Source: Actinomycetota bacterium (lineage in GTDB: Bacteria; Actinomycetota; Acidimicrobiia; Acidimicrobiales; Ilumatobacteraceae). From it: a DNA stretch of 64,000 bases. The stretch lies in NCBI GenBank assembly GCA_026393535.1, contig JAPKZY010000106.1, positions 1 through 64,000 of the forward strand. Direction: 5' to 3'. Positions 32,952 through 41,638 of this stretch are shown piece after piece; the first letter of the stretch is position 1, and each line of letters opens with the position of its first letter. Below the pieces are notes generated by a model. It did no database searches, was not told the DNA's origin, and worked only from the letters and a program-made list of their open reading frames with translations. The translations under genes were made by a program, and so were the position numbers.

Positions 32952-34352
32952 CTACAGTACCTTGCGGAACAACTTCAGCTTGCGTGCTGTGTATGGCGGG
33001 TAAGTGATTTTCGGATCAATCTTTGTGCCACGCTTCAGAACTGGCTTCATGTGCTGGAAGATACGCACTCCGGACTTGCCGTGGTATCCGCCCATGCCGC
33101 TTTCGCCGACTCCGCCAAAAGGTAAATGAGGACTGGTGAGATGTAACAGTGTTCCGTTCACGGTGACTCCGCCGGCAGTGGTTCGCTCGAGGACATTGTC
33201 CACTACCGCACTGTTTTCTGCAAAGACATACAAGGCCAATGGGTGATCACGAGCCGTAATGAACTCAATTGCTTCATTTGTGTCTTTCACGCTGATGATG
33301 GGGAGAAGTGGTCCGAAGATTTCTTCTTGCATGATGGGAGCATTCAGATTCACGTTGCCAAGAACAGTCGGAGCGACATATCGGTCAGCAGCTGCAGATT
33401 CGCCACCGATAATTGGGGTACCGCCTGTCATCAATGAGACAAGCCGATCAAAGTGTCGCGGTGAAACGATGCGGCCGTAGCTGTCGCTGGTGTGCGGGTT
33501 GGCGCCATAGAAGTCAGTAATTGATTCACGAAGGGCGTCAACAAATTTTGCTTCAACAGATGAATCAACAAGTACGTAGTCAGGGGCTACGCATGTTTGT
33601 CCTGCATTAAGCCACTTGCCCCATGCAACACGACGTGCCGCAACTTTGATGTTTGCGCTTTTGTCAATAATGACAGGGCTCTTTCCGCCAAGTTCCAGAG
33701 TGACAGGAGTGAGATTCACGGCAGCAGCTGCCATAACTACGCGGCCAATTTTTCCATTGCCCGTGTAGAAAATATGGTCAAACTTTTGTGCCAAGAGTTC
33801 TGTTGTTTCAGGTACTCCGCCTTCAATTAACGAAATAGCTGAGGTGTCTAGGTACTGCGGCACCAAACGAGCAAGTACTGCAGACACGGTTGGCGACACT
33901 TCTGATGGTTTCATGATGACTGTGTTGCCTGCTGCGATAGCGCCAGCTGCAGGAACCAATAGCAACTGCACTGGATAGTTCCATGGAGCGATAACGCACA
34001 CAACACCAAGGGGCTCTGGCATGAGAACTGATTTAGCCGGCATGGCGACTAATGGCGTGGAAACCTTTTCCACGCTGTTCCACTTCGACAAATTTTTGAT
34101 CATCAACTTGATCTCGCCAGTAACGAAAGCGAGGTCAGTAATGAACGCTTCGGCCATTGGTTTTCCAAGATCCACTTTCAGCGCTTCAAGTAATTCAGCC
34201 TCATTGTGCTCAAGCATGTTGATCATGTTCTGAAGTTGAGTGCGGCGCCAGGCCAATGGACGAGTGATTCGTGAGTCAAATGTGTTGCGAAGTGTTTTCA
34301 CCGTGCCTGAGATCGAAGCGATATCCGTGTGCGGGTCTAGTTGCATAGTCAT
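32952..34352 (-). CDS. Aldehyde dehydrogenase family protein
   Basis: A 466-residue aldehyde dehydrogenase of the short, class 3/coniferyl type (about 460 residues). Catalytic elements are PWNYPVQLLLVP, LELGGKSPVI with the general-base Glu, and NAGQTCVAPDYVLV with the nucleophilic Cys. It oxidises medium-chain or aromatic aldehydes to acids with NAD(P)+. The gene lies 27 nt upstream of the LLM gene on the same strand, so both may be one operon. The C-terminus ends in SGVRIFQHMKPVLKR, typical of this class. Confidence 0.93.
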   Translation of the reverse strand: MTMQLDPHTDIASISGTVKTLRNTFDSRITRPLAWRRTQLQNMINMLEHNEAELLEALKVDLGKPMAEAFITDLAFVTGEIKLMIKNLSKWNSVEKVSTPLVAMPAKSVLMPEPLGVVCVIAPWNYPVQLLLVPAAGAIAAGNTVIMKPSEVSPTVSAVLARLVPQYLDTSAISLIEGGVPETTELLAQKFDHIFYTGNGKIGRVVMAAAAVNLTPVTLELGGKSPVIIDKSANIKVAARRVAWGKWLNAGQTCVAPDYVLVDSSVEAKFVDALRESITDFYGANPHTSDSYGRIVSPRHFDRLVSLMTGGTPIIGGESAAADRYVAPTVLGNVNLNAPIMQEEIFGPLLPIISVKDTNEAIEFITARDHPLALYVFAENSAVVDNVLERTTAGGVTVNGTLLHLTSPHLPFGGVGESGMGGYHGKSGVRIFQHMKPVLKRGTKIDPKITYPPYTARKLKLFRKVL

Positions 34353-34399
34353 AAGCCCATTCTTGTACAGTTTGTTACCAAACGGGAAGCGGGAACCAT

Positions 34400-36049
34400 A
34401 TGAGCGTCACGGTGTTCACAGCGCGATCCGTAGTCACCCTTGATTCGGCAGTGTCACAGGCCAATGCCGTTGCCGTGCAAGATGGCAGAGTTCTTCATAC
34501 AGGCATGCTTGACCAGGTACTGGCAGACCTTGGCGGCCATGACATCACTATTGATAATCAGTTCGCTGAGTCGGTCATCGTTCCCGGATTTATTGAAGCT
34601 CATTGCCACATCATCCGAGAGGGCTCACTGTCTCGGTACCCGTGGGTGGGTTCGTACCCGCGCCGTCGAGTTGATGGCACATATCAACCAGGATGCCCAA
34701 CGGTCGAAGCCATCATTGAACGACTTCACGAGGCGCATGCTGAAATGAAAGACCAGAGCGAATCTCTCATTGCTGTCGGCTTTGACGTGTCAATGGTGGG
34801 TTCTCGCACACTCACGTTGGAGATGTTGGATTCTGTTTCAGAGACCCGACCTATCTGGGTGATGCAAAGCAATGGACATGTTGGTCATGCAAACTCTGCA
34901 ATGTTGGCACGTGCCGGAGTTGATAACACCGCAACAGACGAAGGTGTTCATCGCGACGAGAATGGAAAGATCACCGGCGAGATACGCGAACTAGCGCTTG
35001 CCATGTTTCTTGGTGTGCACGTGAATCTTGATGCAGGTGGTGAAAGTGCAATCTGGGATGGAGGTCATCTTGCTCGTCAGGCTGGCTGCACCATGGTGAC
35101 CGATCTTGCAAACATTGCAACAAAGAAATCTATTGAAGGTTTCGCCAATGTCGTAAACCACCCAGGATTTCCTACTCGTGTTCGGTATGCACCGTTAGCT
35201 ACTTTTATGTCGTTGCGACTGAACCCCGATGAAATTGCAGATCTCCTAGTTGACCTACAGCAATTCAATTCGGAAAAGTTTGCGATGGGGCCGCTGAAGT
35301 TCATTTCTGACGGTTCTATTCAGGGCCGCACTGCGCGAATGAATTGGCCTGGCTATTGCTGTGGTTCTCCGAATGGACTGTGGTTGGGCGATCCAGAAGA
35401 TCTATACAAATTGATGCTTCCATTCCACAAGGCCGGCTACCAATTAGCAATGCACACCAATGGGGACGAGGCGATTGAAGTAGGCGTTGATATTTATCGT
35501 CGACTGCTTGAAGCACACCCTCGCTTTGATCACCGTCACCGTTTAGAACATGTACAAATGGCAACAGACGCGATGTTTCGCAAAATAAAGACATTGGGAA
35601 TCTGCGTCAATTTGTTTGCAAATCATTTGTTTTATTGGGGCGATACCCACCGCCACGACACTATGGGGCCAGCTAAAGCACGACATCTTGATGCGGTTGG
35701 CACCGCGGTGCGCATGAACATTCCACATTCCATACATAGTGATGCACCAGTCACGCCGCTAGCTCCGTTGTTCACCATGTGGTGTGCAGTGAACCGTGTG
35801 ACTTCTACTGGTCATGTCTTGGGTGAAGCAGAGCGAATCTCTGCGCTTGATGCTTTGAAGGCAATGACAATTGGTTCTGCGTACCTACTTCACTGCGATG
35901 ATGAGTACGGCTCTATTGAAGTGGGCAAGTTTGCAGACTTTGCCGTGCTTGATGCTGACCCATGTGCAGTTGACCCGATGGAGATCAAAGACATCTCGGT
36001 ACTCGCCACTGTTGTTGGTGGCGTTGTGCATTCAAACTCTGGGAATTAA
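34400..36049 (+). CDS. YtcJ-type amidohydrolase (Amidohydro_3)
   Basis: A 549-residue metal-dependent hydrolase. The HxH metal motif is EAHCH (H68, H70), with SNGHVGHANSAML near residue 155, AMHTNGDEAI near 352, HRLEHVQ near 378 and HSDAPVTP near 450, the full set of histidine and Asp ligands for this group. Members hydrolyse amides or imides of unknown nature. The ATG at 34400 is preceded by AAGCGGGA at ribosome-site spacing; TACAGT near 34365 could be the promoter of a short-leader transcript. It ends 3 nt before the convergent VOC gene. Confidence 0.88.
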   Translation: MSVTVFTARSVVTLDSAVSQANAVAVQDGRVLHTGMLDQVLADLGGHDITIDNQFAESVIVPGFIEAHCHIIREGSLSRYPWVGSYPRRRVDGTYQPGCPTVEAIIERLHEAHAEMKDQSESLIAVGFDVSMVGSRTLTLEMLDSVSETRPIWVMQSNGHVGHANSAMLARAGVDNTATDEGVHRDENGKITGEIRELALAMFLGVHVNLDAGGESAIWDGGHLARQAGCTMVTDLANIATKKSIEGFANVVNHPGFPTRVRYAPLATFMSLRLNPDEIADLLVDLQQFNSEKFAMGPLKFISDGSIQGRTARMNWPGYCCGSPNGLWLGDPEDLYKLMLPFHKAGYQLAMHTNGDEAIEVGVDIYRRLLEAHPRFDHRHRLEHVQMATDAMFRKIKTLGICVNLFANHLFYWGDTHRHDTMGPAKARHLDAVGTAVRMNIPHSIHSDAPVTPLAPLFTMWCAVNRVTSTGHVLGEAERISALDALKAMTIGSAYLLHCDDEYGSIEVGKFADFAVLDADPCAVDPMEIKDISVLATVVGGVVHSNSGN

Positions 36050-36052
36050 TCC

Positions 36053-36718
36053 TTACGCCCGCAAGGTAATGGTGATGCCACATATCTGCAGGGTCTCACC
36101 ATCTCGCGATGAGTCGACACATTTCATTGTTACTTCGGTGAGACCTTCTGGTTGATTGCCGCATGACTCAAACCGAGCTGCTTCATTGATGCCTAATTGT
36201 GTCCAATGCTTGCGGGAGACATCTGGGTTGGGAACTGACACGGTGAATGAATCAATCGTTGATACAACCGACGATGGCCGGTGTGATTTCCACTCGGGCC
36301 CACCCCACGCCCATTCACCTGCAATGTCTGGTTGATCAAGCGACACCAACGTGCCGCCTGTATCGCGAGGATGTAAATGACGTCCGCGAATGGCATCGCC
36401 AGTGCCTTCCCACACCGTACGAATACCGAGCGACTTCACGTGTTCAATACGTGCGTCAAGATCATCGACTTCGTACAGCGCCATGTACCCGCCATCGCCA
36501 CCTAACTTGTCGAGCAACCGGCCAGCAGTAGTGCCGTCTTGAATGGGGGAGACGACTTCGAGGAATTGGTCGCCAATGCAGAAGAGTGCGTTGTGAAGCC
36601 CAAAGAACCCCACCCCAGGGTCTCTGTAGATGACGTCGACGTCGAGGGCTGCCGAGATGTCAGCAATGGCCTGGTCAAGGCTGTGGGCAACAAGGGCAAT
36701 TTGGCGCAGGCGAATCAT
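36053..36718 (-). CDS. VOC-superfamily (glyoxalase-like) protein
   Basis: A 221-residue protein starting MIRLRQIALVAHSLDQAIADISAAL, the standard first strand and helix of a vicinal-oxygen-chelate domain. The second unit is hinted by SFTVSVPNPDVSRKHWTQLG near residue 145. Residues such as FLEVVSP and GYMALYEVDD fit VOC strands. The reaction is unknown. A TANNNT box six nt before the ATG at 36718 sets the start over the in-frame ATG at 36739. Confidence 0.82.
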   Translation of the reverse strand: MIRLRQIALVAHSLDQAIADISAALDVDVIYRDPGVGFFGLHNALFCIGDQFLEVVSPIQDGTTAGRLLDKLGGDGGYMALYEVDDLDARIEHVKSLGIRTVWEGTGDAIRGRHLHPRDTGGTLVSLDQPDIAGEWAWGGPEWKSHRPSSVVSTIDSFTVSVPNPDVSRKHWTQLGINEAARFESCGNQPEGLTEVTMKCVDSSRDGETLQICGITITLRA

Positions 36719-36724
36719 GGATGA

Positions 36725-36730
36725 ACCATA
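36725..36730 (-). promoter_or_regulatory. Predicted -10 element of leaderless VOC gene
   Basis: TATGGT on the minus strand, six nt before the ATG at 36718. Confidence 0.5.
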
Positions 36731-36740
36731 GACCGCCATG

Positions 36741-36763
36741 AAACCCTGTCAGGACAAGGGTTT
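36741..36763. promoter_or_regulatory. Hairpin between divergent VOC and membrane-protein genes
   Basis: AAACCC (36741-36746) pairs with GGGTTT (36758-36763), continuing inward as TGT/ACA across one bulged A, with loop CAGG. On the plus strand the 3' arm runs into a short T-tract, giving a terminator-like shape, but no plus-strand gene ends just upstream. It directly abuts the DnaA-box-like sequences. Confidence 0.4.
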
Positions 36764-36786
36764 TCCACACCCTGTGGATATCCACC
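36761..36786. promoter_or_regulatory. DnaA-box-like inverted pair and 12-bp palindrome
   Basis: TTTTCCACA (36761-36769) and, on the opposite strand, ATATCCACA (36773-36781) face each other across CCC. Each differs from the consensus TTATCCACA by one base. The second overlaps a perfect palindrome GTGGATATCCAC (36774-36785). The set lies 62-88 nt before the small membrane-protein gene. No dnaA or dnaN gene is nearby. Confidence 0.45.
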
Positions 36787-36848
36787 ACATGTGATGTGAC
36801 ATTCGTTACATTCTTGGTAGGCGGAGACTGACTCGAAAGAGGCATCTC

Positions 36849-37169
36849 ATGTACACCCTTGGATCACTTATCCTTTTATCCATCCTTCTCGGAGCGGTTA
36901 TGCCAGTGTTTCACTCGCTGACCCGCACGTTGAAGATCGACGGCATTATCAACCGAATTCCCGTACTTAGCGACCACGTCACACTGGCTGTCAGTATTGG
37001 ACTCGTTTGGGCACTCAACCTCAGCATCGTGACCGCCATGACTGGCAGTATGCGGGAATCGTGGATGACCATCTGCGTTGACGGTTGCATTGTCTACGGC
37101 ATGATTCCTGTTAAAGACGCAATTGTGTCGTTCATTAGTAAAGGACTCACGGGCCTTCGCGCCGCGTAG
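36849..37169 (+). CDS. Small uncharacterised membrane protein
   Basis: A 106-residue protein with two or three membrane segments: about 4-22 (LGSLILLSILLGAVMPVF), 42-64 (VTLAVSIGLVWALNLSIVTAM) and possibly 75-95. It has a short basic tail. No family is recognised. GAGGC five nt upstream of the ATG can act as ribosome site, and TACATT near 36807 could be the -10. The upstream gap carries a hairpin and DnaA-box-like sites, and an intrinsic terminator follows, so this is a single-gene unit. Confidence 0.65.
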   Translation: MYTLGSLILLSILLGAVMPVFHSLTRTLKIDGIINRIPVLSDHVTLAVSIGLVWALNLSIVTAMTGSMRESWMTICVDGCIVYGMIPVKDAIVSFISKGLTGLRAA

Positions 37170-37195
37170 TTCACTACTTCTTACTTCCTCCACTG

Positions 37196-37225
37196 AAGGG
37201 TCACTGTTTCGGCAGTGGCCCTTTT
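37196..37225 (+). terminator. Intrinsic terminator after the small membrane-protein gene
   Basis: AAGGGTCACTG pairs with CAGTGGCCCTT over eleven base pairs with one G-T wobble, around loop TTTCGG, and is followed by TTTT. It is oriented for the plus strand and is the only convincing Rho-independent terminator I found in the window. Confidence 0.75.
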
Positions 37226-37237
37226 GTGTATGCAGAA

Positions 37238-38452
37238 TTAACTACGAGGAACTTTGCTCCAGGAGATGTCTTTGTCGACGCGTGGCTCGCCAGGAAGACC
37301 GAGCACTTGCTCACCGAGAATATTGCGCATGATTTCGCTTGTGCCGCCTTCAATGGAGTTCGCACGTACACGCAGGAACGAATGACGTGGTCCGCCGAAT
37401 GAACCGTCAACGGACAATGTGTCTGGGCGACGGAACGTGAAGTCGTAATCGACCATCGCGTCTGCACCCATGAGTTGCAATGTGAACTCGGTGACCTTTT
37501 TGTTGAATTCTGCTGACATGAGTTTGGCAATGGAGCCTTCTGGTCCAGGGTTGCCGGCTTTTGCAGCTTGTGCACCGCGCATCACTGTGTAGCGAAGAGT
37601 TTCGCTGGAACAGAACAAACGCATCATCGTGTCTTTATCTGCAGCATTGCGTTGGTTAGCGGGCTTTTCCTTCCAAATCTTGATGGTTTCATCAATTGGA
37701 CCGCGACGTTTTGCGCTTCCGCCGCCACCGCCACCGATTGCTGTGCGCTCGTTCATCAATGTGGTGAGCGCAGCACGCCATCCTTCGCCCACTTCTCCGA
37801 CGCGATGTGCATCAGGCACGCGTGCATCGGTCATATAGACCTCATTGAATTCAGCTTCGCCAGTGATTTGACGAAGTGGACGCACTTCAACACCAGGTGC
37901 ATGCATGTCAAGAGCGAAATAGGTCATGCCCTTGTGCTTCGGAGCATCAGGGTCTGTGCGTGTTACGAGCATCCCCCAGTCAGCAAGGTGCGCAAGTGTG
38001 TTCCACACTTTTTGTCCGTTGATGATCCACTCGTCTCCGTCGCGAATTGCCTTAGTGCCAAGACCAGCAAAGTCGCTTCCGGCACCTGGCTCAGAAAACA
38101 ACTGGCACCACTTTTCTTCACCGGTAAACATTGGGCGAAGGAAGCGCTTCTTTACTTCTTCGCTTCCGTGTGTTGCGATAGTTGGCCCCGCAAGAGCAAT
38201 GAAGAATGTTGCGGGGTCTTGTGCTGCTGCACCAGCGGCACGAAGACGTTCTTCGACGTGACGGTTGAGGTCGGGACGCATGTCAAGACCGCCGTGACCA
38301 GTGGGGAAATGAACCCATGCAAGTCCTCGATCGAACCGCGCTCCACGGAACGTGATGTTGTCGACCTTCTTCGGGTCGAACTCTGCGAGAAGTGCATCTA
38401 GTGCCGCATCAATGCGGGCTGTGTCTTTATCTGTGGTGGAGGGTGCGCTCAT
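37238..38452 (-). CDS. Acyl-CoA dehydrogenase
   Basis: A 404-residue flavoprotein dehydrogenase. It shows CQLFSEPGAGSDFAGLGTKA (FAD/substrate signature), the C-terminal arginine-rich segment FRRPDTLSVDGSFGG, and SIEGGTSEIMRNILGEQVLGLP, where the last motif is the usual acyl-CoA dehydrogenase end. It introduces a trans-2 double bond into an acyl-CoA and passes electrons to ETF. An insert around residues 205-225 contains a run of glycines (GGGGGG). The ATG at 38452 is chosen, since upstream codons overlap the VIT gene. Confidence 0.93.
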   Translation of the reverse strand: MSAPSTTDKDTARIDAALDALLAEFDPKKVDNITFRGARFDRGLAWVHFPTGHGGLDMRPDLNRHVEERLRAAGAAAQDPATFFIALAGPTIATHGSEEVKKRFLRPMFTGEEKWCQLFSEPGAGSDFAGLGTKAIRDGDEWIINGQKVWNTLAHLADWGMLVTRTDPDAPKHKGMTYFALDMHAPGVEVRPLRQITGEAEFNEVYMTDARVPDAHRVGEVGEGWRAALTTLMNERTAIGGGGGGSAKRRGPIDETIKIWKEKPANQRNAADKDTMMRLFCSSETLRYTVMRGAQAAKAGNPGPEGSIAKLMSAEFNKKVTEFTLQLMGADAMVDYDFTFRRPDTLSVDGSFGGPRHSFLRVRANSIEGGTSEIMRNILGEQVLGLPGEPRVDKDISWSKVPRS

Positions 38453-38495
38453 TCTTACAGTCTCGCTGTTTATGAGGGGCGACTGCAAGGTGGGG

Positions 38496-39188
38496 CTAGG
38501 CGACTGCCGCCCCAAAGATCTTGCCGACGGCCATAGTGATTCCCATAGCGACGAGACCGCCTATGACGACACGGAATATTGGTTTTCCTGTGCTGGCCTT
38601 ACCAAAGCGGGCACTGACAAAGCCAAGACCAATCAGCGAGATTGTGACGACTCCTAATGTCAGTGCCATTCGAGATGCGGCAGTTCCGAGCGCAATAGCA
38701 ATCAGCGGGATAGCGGCTCCAATCGTGAAAGCACCAGCGGACCCAGCAGCCGCTTCGAGTGGGTTGGCGAGGGTTGCACCAGTGATTCCCAGTTCCTCTG
38801 CCAAGTGAGTGGCGAGCGCATTGTTTTTTGTAAGTTCCTCTGCGACTTCGCGAGCCATGGCATGTGGAAGTCCCTTGTTGGCATAGATCTGGGTGAGCTC
38901 ATCAAGCTCATGTTCTGGCATGGTTTCCAGTTCCCATTTTTCTTTGGCAATGTCTGCTTGTTCTGAGTCGCGTTGTGAACTAACCGATACGTATTCACCA
39001 AGTGCCATCGACACTGCACCGGCAACTAGGCCTGCCATGCCTGCTGTGAGGATTGCGGTGCGACTCGAGTCGGCGGCAGCAACTCCCAATACCAAGCATG
39101 CAGTGGAGATGAGTCCGTCGTTAGCGCCGAGAACCATTGCTCGTAATAATCCGATGCGATGTGATGCGTGACGTTCGAGATGTGCCAT
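38496..39188 (-). CDS. VIT1/CCC1-family iron/manganese transporter
   Basis: A 230-residue membrane protein. The N-terminus RIGLLRAMVLGANDGLISTACLVLGVAAAD and SMALGEYVSVSSQRDSEQADI are signature parts of VIT proteins. About five membrane segments flank a cytosolic helical stretch (residues 80-140) rich in Glu, the metal-binding domain of this family. VIT proteins move Fe2+ or Mn2+ out of the cytosol, in exchange for protons in the plant homologue. CATGAT, one base off the TANNNT box, lies six nt before the ATG. The acyl-CoA dehydrogenase gene is 43 nt downstream. Confidence 0.9.
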   Translation of the reverse strand: MAHLERHASHRIGLLRAMVLGANDGLISTACLVLGVAAADSSRTAILTAGMAGLVAGAVSMALGEYVSVSSQRDSEQADIAKEKWELETMPEHELDELTQIYANKGLPHAMAREVAEELTKNNALATHLAEELGITGATLANPLEAAAGSAGAFTIGAAIPLIAIALGTAASRMALTLGVVTISLIGLGFVSARFGKASTGKPIFRVVIGGLVAMGITMAVGKIFGAAVA

Positions 39189-39239
39189 CTCTCTATCATG
39201 CCATCTGGCGGTGGCAAAGCGTGAGTAGATAGTTGTTAG

Positions 39240-39668
39240 TTACACCAAGCGGTAGATGTCGTAATCGACGACGTTTTGGCCAGCTGCTCCGATAGCAATT
39301 CCTTGCATTTGGGTAAGCCATGCGTAGCGCTCATCGCCGGTTTCAAACAATGGAGCTGTAACAATGCGTGGCTTGCCGTCCGCGTCTGGTGCCATGATGC
39401 CCTTATATGACATATGGATGGCCGCACCGTCATCAGTGTTGATGACGATTCGTACATCAAGTTGTGCTGTGCCATCGGCGCGCATGGTGAGCCAGTCGGC
39501 ACCCAAGTCCTCAATTGTGCCGTTGAGTTTCGGACCTTTCACAGTTCCGCCGGTAACGCGGACAATGACACGTGTGCCGTTCGGTCCATTGGGAATCACG
39601 ATGGGTGGATTTAGTGTCGCATTGATGTGAAACAGGAATTCGGCAGGAAGTGATGTGATGTCGCTCAT
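39240..39668 (-). CDS. DUF3237 family protein
   Basis: A 142-residue beta-rich protein. The sequence LDVRIVINTDDGAAIHMSYKGIMAP and FETGDERYAWLTQMQGIAIGAA is characteristic of DUF3237, found in many actinobacterial catabolic regions but of unknown function. Predicted leaderless, with TACAGT six nt before the ATG at 39668. It lies 21 nt downstream of the four-gene oxidoreductase operon on the same strand and might share its read-through. Confidence 0.88.
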   Translation of the reverse strand: MSDITSLPAEFLFHINATLNPPIVIPNGPNGTRVIVRVTGGTVKGPKLNGTIEDLGADWLTMRADGTAQLDVRIVINTDDGAAIHMSYKGIMAPDADGKPRIVTAPLFETGDERYAWLTQMQGIAIGAAGQNVVDYDIYRLV

Positions 39669-39674
39669 GCTGCG

Positions 39675-39680
39675 ACTGTA
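39675..39680 (-). promoter_or_regulatory. Predicted -10 element of leaderless DUF3237 gene
   Basis: TACAGT on the minus strand, six nt before the ATG at 39668, within the 21-nt gap after the SsuD-like gene. Confidence 0.5.
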
Positions 39681-39689
39681 TACGGTTTT

Positions 39690-40739
39690 TTACAGGGGTC
39701 CGTGATTGAGGTGCGGCAGAACAAGTTCTGCAAAACGTTGGGCTTCGTCCTTATGCGGATAGCCCGAGAAAATAAAGGCTTCGATGCCCATGTCTTCGTA
39801 TCGGTGGATCTTGTCGATGACTTGTTGAGGCGTGCCCACGATGGCCGCACCGCATCCGCTTCGGGCTTTCCCGATACCGGTCCAGAGGTTGGGTTCAACA
39901 AAGCCGTCAGAACCAGCGGCTTCTCGCAGTTCGGCTTGGCGACGAACACCAACGCTTGCGCTATCTAGTGAGCGTGAACGAATTGCGTCGCCAGTAGCGG
40001 CATCGACAGCAGAAATCAGATGCGCTGCAGCATTCCGTGCTTCGTCTTCGGTCTCGCGAACAATGACGTGCACTCGATACCCGAATTTCAGAGTTCTGTT
40101 GTGCGTGGCGGCGCGAGAGCGAAGATCGTCGATAGTTGCGGCGATGGCATCTTCTGTGTCTGGCCACATGAGGTACACATCTGCAGCGGCGGCTGCGGCA
40201 TCACGCGCCTCATTGCTTAAACCACCGAAATAAAACTGGGGTGCTTGTGGCAATTCACGACAGATGCGTGGTGCATCAATATGTAACTGAATGAATTCAC
40301 CGTCAATATCAAGCCGTTGTCCGTTGAGCAGTGTGCGAAGCGATGTCATTGTCTCTACCGTGCGTGCATATCGGTGAGGTCCATCAAGTGATTCGCCTGG
40401 CATCTCTGAAGAAATAATGTTAATGGAAAGTCTTCCATTAAGAATTTGATTGAGCGTTGCCAGTTGACGTGCCAACTGTGGGACCCACACTTCACCGCAT
40501 CGAATAGCTGTCAGCAGTTTCATATTTGTAATGTTCGGCGCCATAGCGGAGGCAAATGCGAGTGTGTCAATACCGAGGTCATATCCAGAGGGGAGAAGTA
40601 CGTTGTCAAAGCCGACATTATGCACTGTGCGAACAATGTCGGAACAATGTTTCCAGCTGCTTTGCAGATTGGAGTCGACAATTCCTAATTGTTCATAGTC
40701 GTCATCGCACAACGCGCTGAACCAACTGATTTCGCTCAT
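39690..40739 (-). CDS. Flavin-dependent LLM oxidoreductase, alkanesulfonate monooxygenase (SsuD)-like
   Basis: A 349-residue luciferase-family protein. GFDNVLLPSGYDLGIDTLAFASAMAPNITNMKLLTAIRCGEV and GRLSINIISSEMPGESLDGPHRYART follow the SsuD subgroup, which oxidises organosulfonates with reduced FMN and O2. Substrate is unproven; other LLM monooxygenases share the fold. Start overlaps the stop of the aldo/keto reductase gene by 4 nt. It is the last of four genes coupled by overlaps of 1, 4 and 4 nt. Confidence 0.83.
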   Translation of the reverse strand: MSEISWFSALCDDDYEQLGIVDSNLQSSWKHCSDIVRTVHNVGFDNVLLPSGYDLGIDTLAFASAMAPNITNMKLLTAIRCGEVWVPQLARQLATLNQILNGRLSINIISSEMPGESLDGPHRYARTVETMTSLRTLLNGQRLDIDGEFIQLHIDAPRICRELPQAPQFYFGGLSNEARDAAAAAADVYLMWPDTEDAIAATIDDLRSRAATHNRTLKFGYRVHVIVRETEDEARNAAAHLISAVDAATGDAIRSRSLDSASVGVRRQAELREAAGSDGFVEPNLWTGIGKARSGCGAAIVGTPQQVIDKIHRYEDMGIEAFIFSGYPHKDEAQRFAELVLPHLNHGPL

Positions 40740-41638
40740 GGCAAGGGTGTTCCATCACTGGCTTGGATGATTGCATAGACATCAGTGCGGGTAAGTGACA
40801 CAGATGTTGCTAAGGCCAATTCAGAGATACGAGACGGAGTCTGTGTTCCAATGATTGCAATAGGGCTCGATGGGTGAGCAAGAACAAAAGCAATGGCAAT
40901 TGCTGAACGTGTCACGTTTTCTCTAGCAGCGAGTTCGTCAAGCACTGCAAGTAGAGCCGGCGCAACGCCCTTGCCGGTAGCAAGTGCACCGCCAGCAAGC
41001 GCGCTCCATGCAAGGGGAGTGATTCCCGATTCCATGCATAAGTCGAGAGTGCCATCGCGCAGTGGGTCAAGATGGGTTGCGGACAGCTGTGGCTGTGTTG
41101 TTGCAAGGCCGTTGTCAACGAATGCGTTAAGCGCAAGTGTCTGAGTGACTGTGTAGTTCGATACTCCGAATTCGCGAACAAGACCTCGTGAACGCAAAGA
41201 GCTGAATGCTTGAGCAATTTCCTCGGGGTGGGTGAAGTTGTCAGGGCGATGTATTTGATACAGGTCGACATGGTCAACACCCATGCGCGACAAAGACGCT
41301 TCGCATGCGCCGGTGATGTATTCGGTTGAAGAGTTGTAGGGAACACCTGGAATGATGCCACCTTTGGTGGCAAGAATGATCCTTGCGCGTAAACCAGGAA
41401 TAGCCGAGAAAACTCTTCCGAGTGCTTCCTCGCACGCACCAAAGTGAGTGCCGCCCCAGTCAAGGCCGTATACATCTGCATTGTCAATCAGTGTCATGCC
41501 TGCATCAACAGCTGCAGAAATAACTGCGATGTTTTCTGCATCAGAGCCGGTGAGTCGCCAACAACCAATTGATAAGGGGCCAACGTCTCCGAGTTCTCCA
41601 ATAGTGCGTGCGGATGAGACGTCGAGAAGTTCACTCAT
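40736..41638 (-). CDS. Aldo/keto reductase
   Basis: A 300-residue TIM-barrel reductase. The catalytic tetrad is visible: Asp and Tyr in DNADVYG near residue 52, Lys in ILATKGG near 90 and His in LYQIHRPD near 126. It reduces aldehydes or ketones with NAD(P)H. Its 4-nt overlaps with both neighbours tie it to the lactate-oxidase-like operon, so the product of that enzyme or the SsuD-like enzyme may be its substrate. Confidence 0.9.
   Translation of the reverse strand: MSELLDVSSARTIGELGDVGPLSIGCWRLTGSDAENIAVISAAVDAGMTLIDNADVYGLDWGGTHFGACEEALGRVFSAIPGLRARIILATKGGIIPGVPYNSSTEYITGACEASLSRMGVDHVDLYQIHRPDNFTHPEEIAQAFSSLRSRGLVREFGVSNYTVTQTLALNAFVDNGLATTQPQLSATHLDPLRDGTLDLCMESGITPLAWSALAGGALATGKGVAPALLAVLDELAARENVTRSAIAIAFVLAHPSSPIAIIGTQTPSRISELALATSVSLTRTDVYAIIQASDGTPLP

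Noticed and set aside
36761-36786. Replication origin
   Set aside because: DnaA-box-like sites are present, but only two, with no AT-rich unwinding region and no dnaA/dnaN/recF/gyrB or par genes nearby.
36849-37169. Phage holin
   Set aside because: Small membrane protein, but no lysin or other phage gene nearby and no holin motif.
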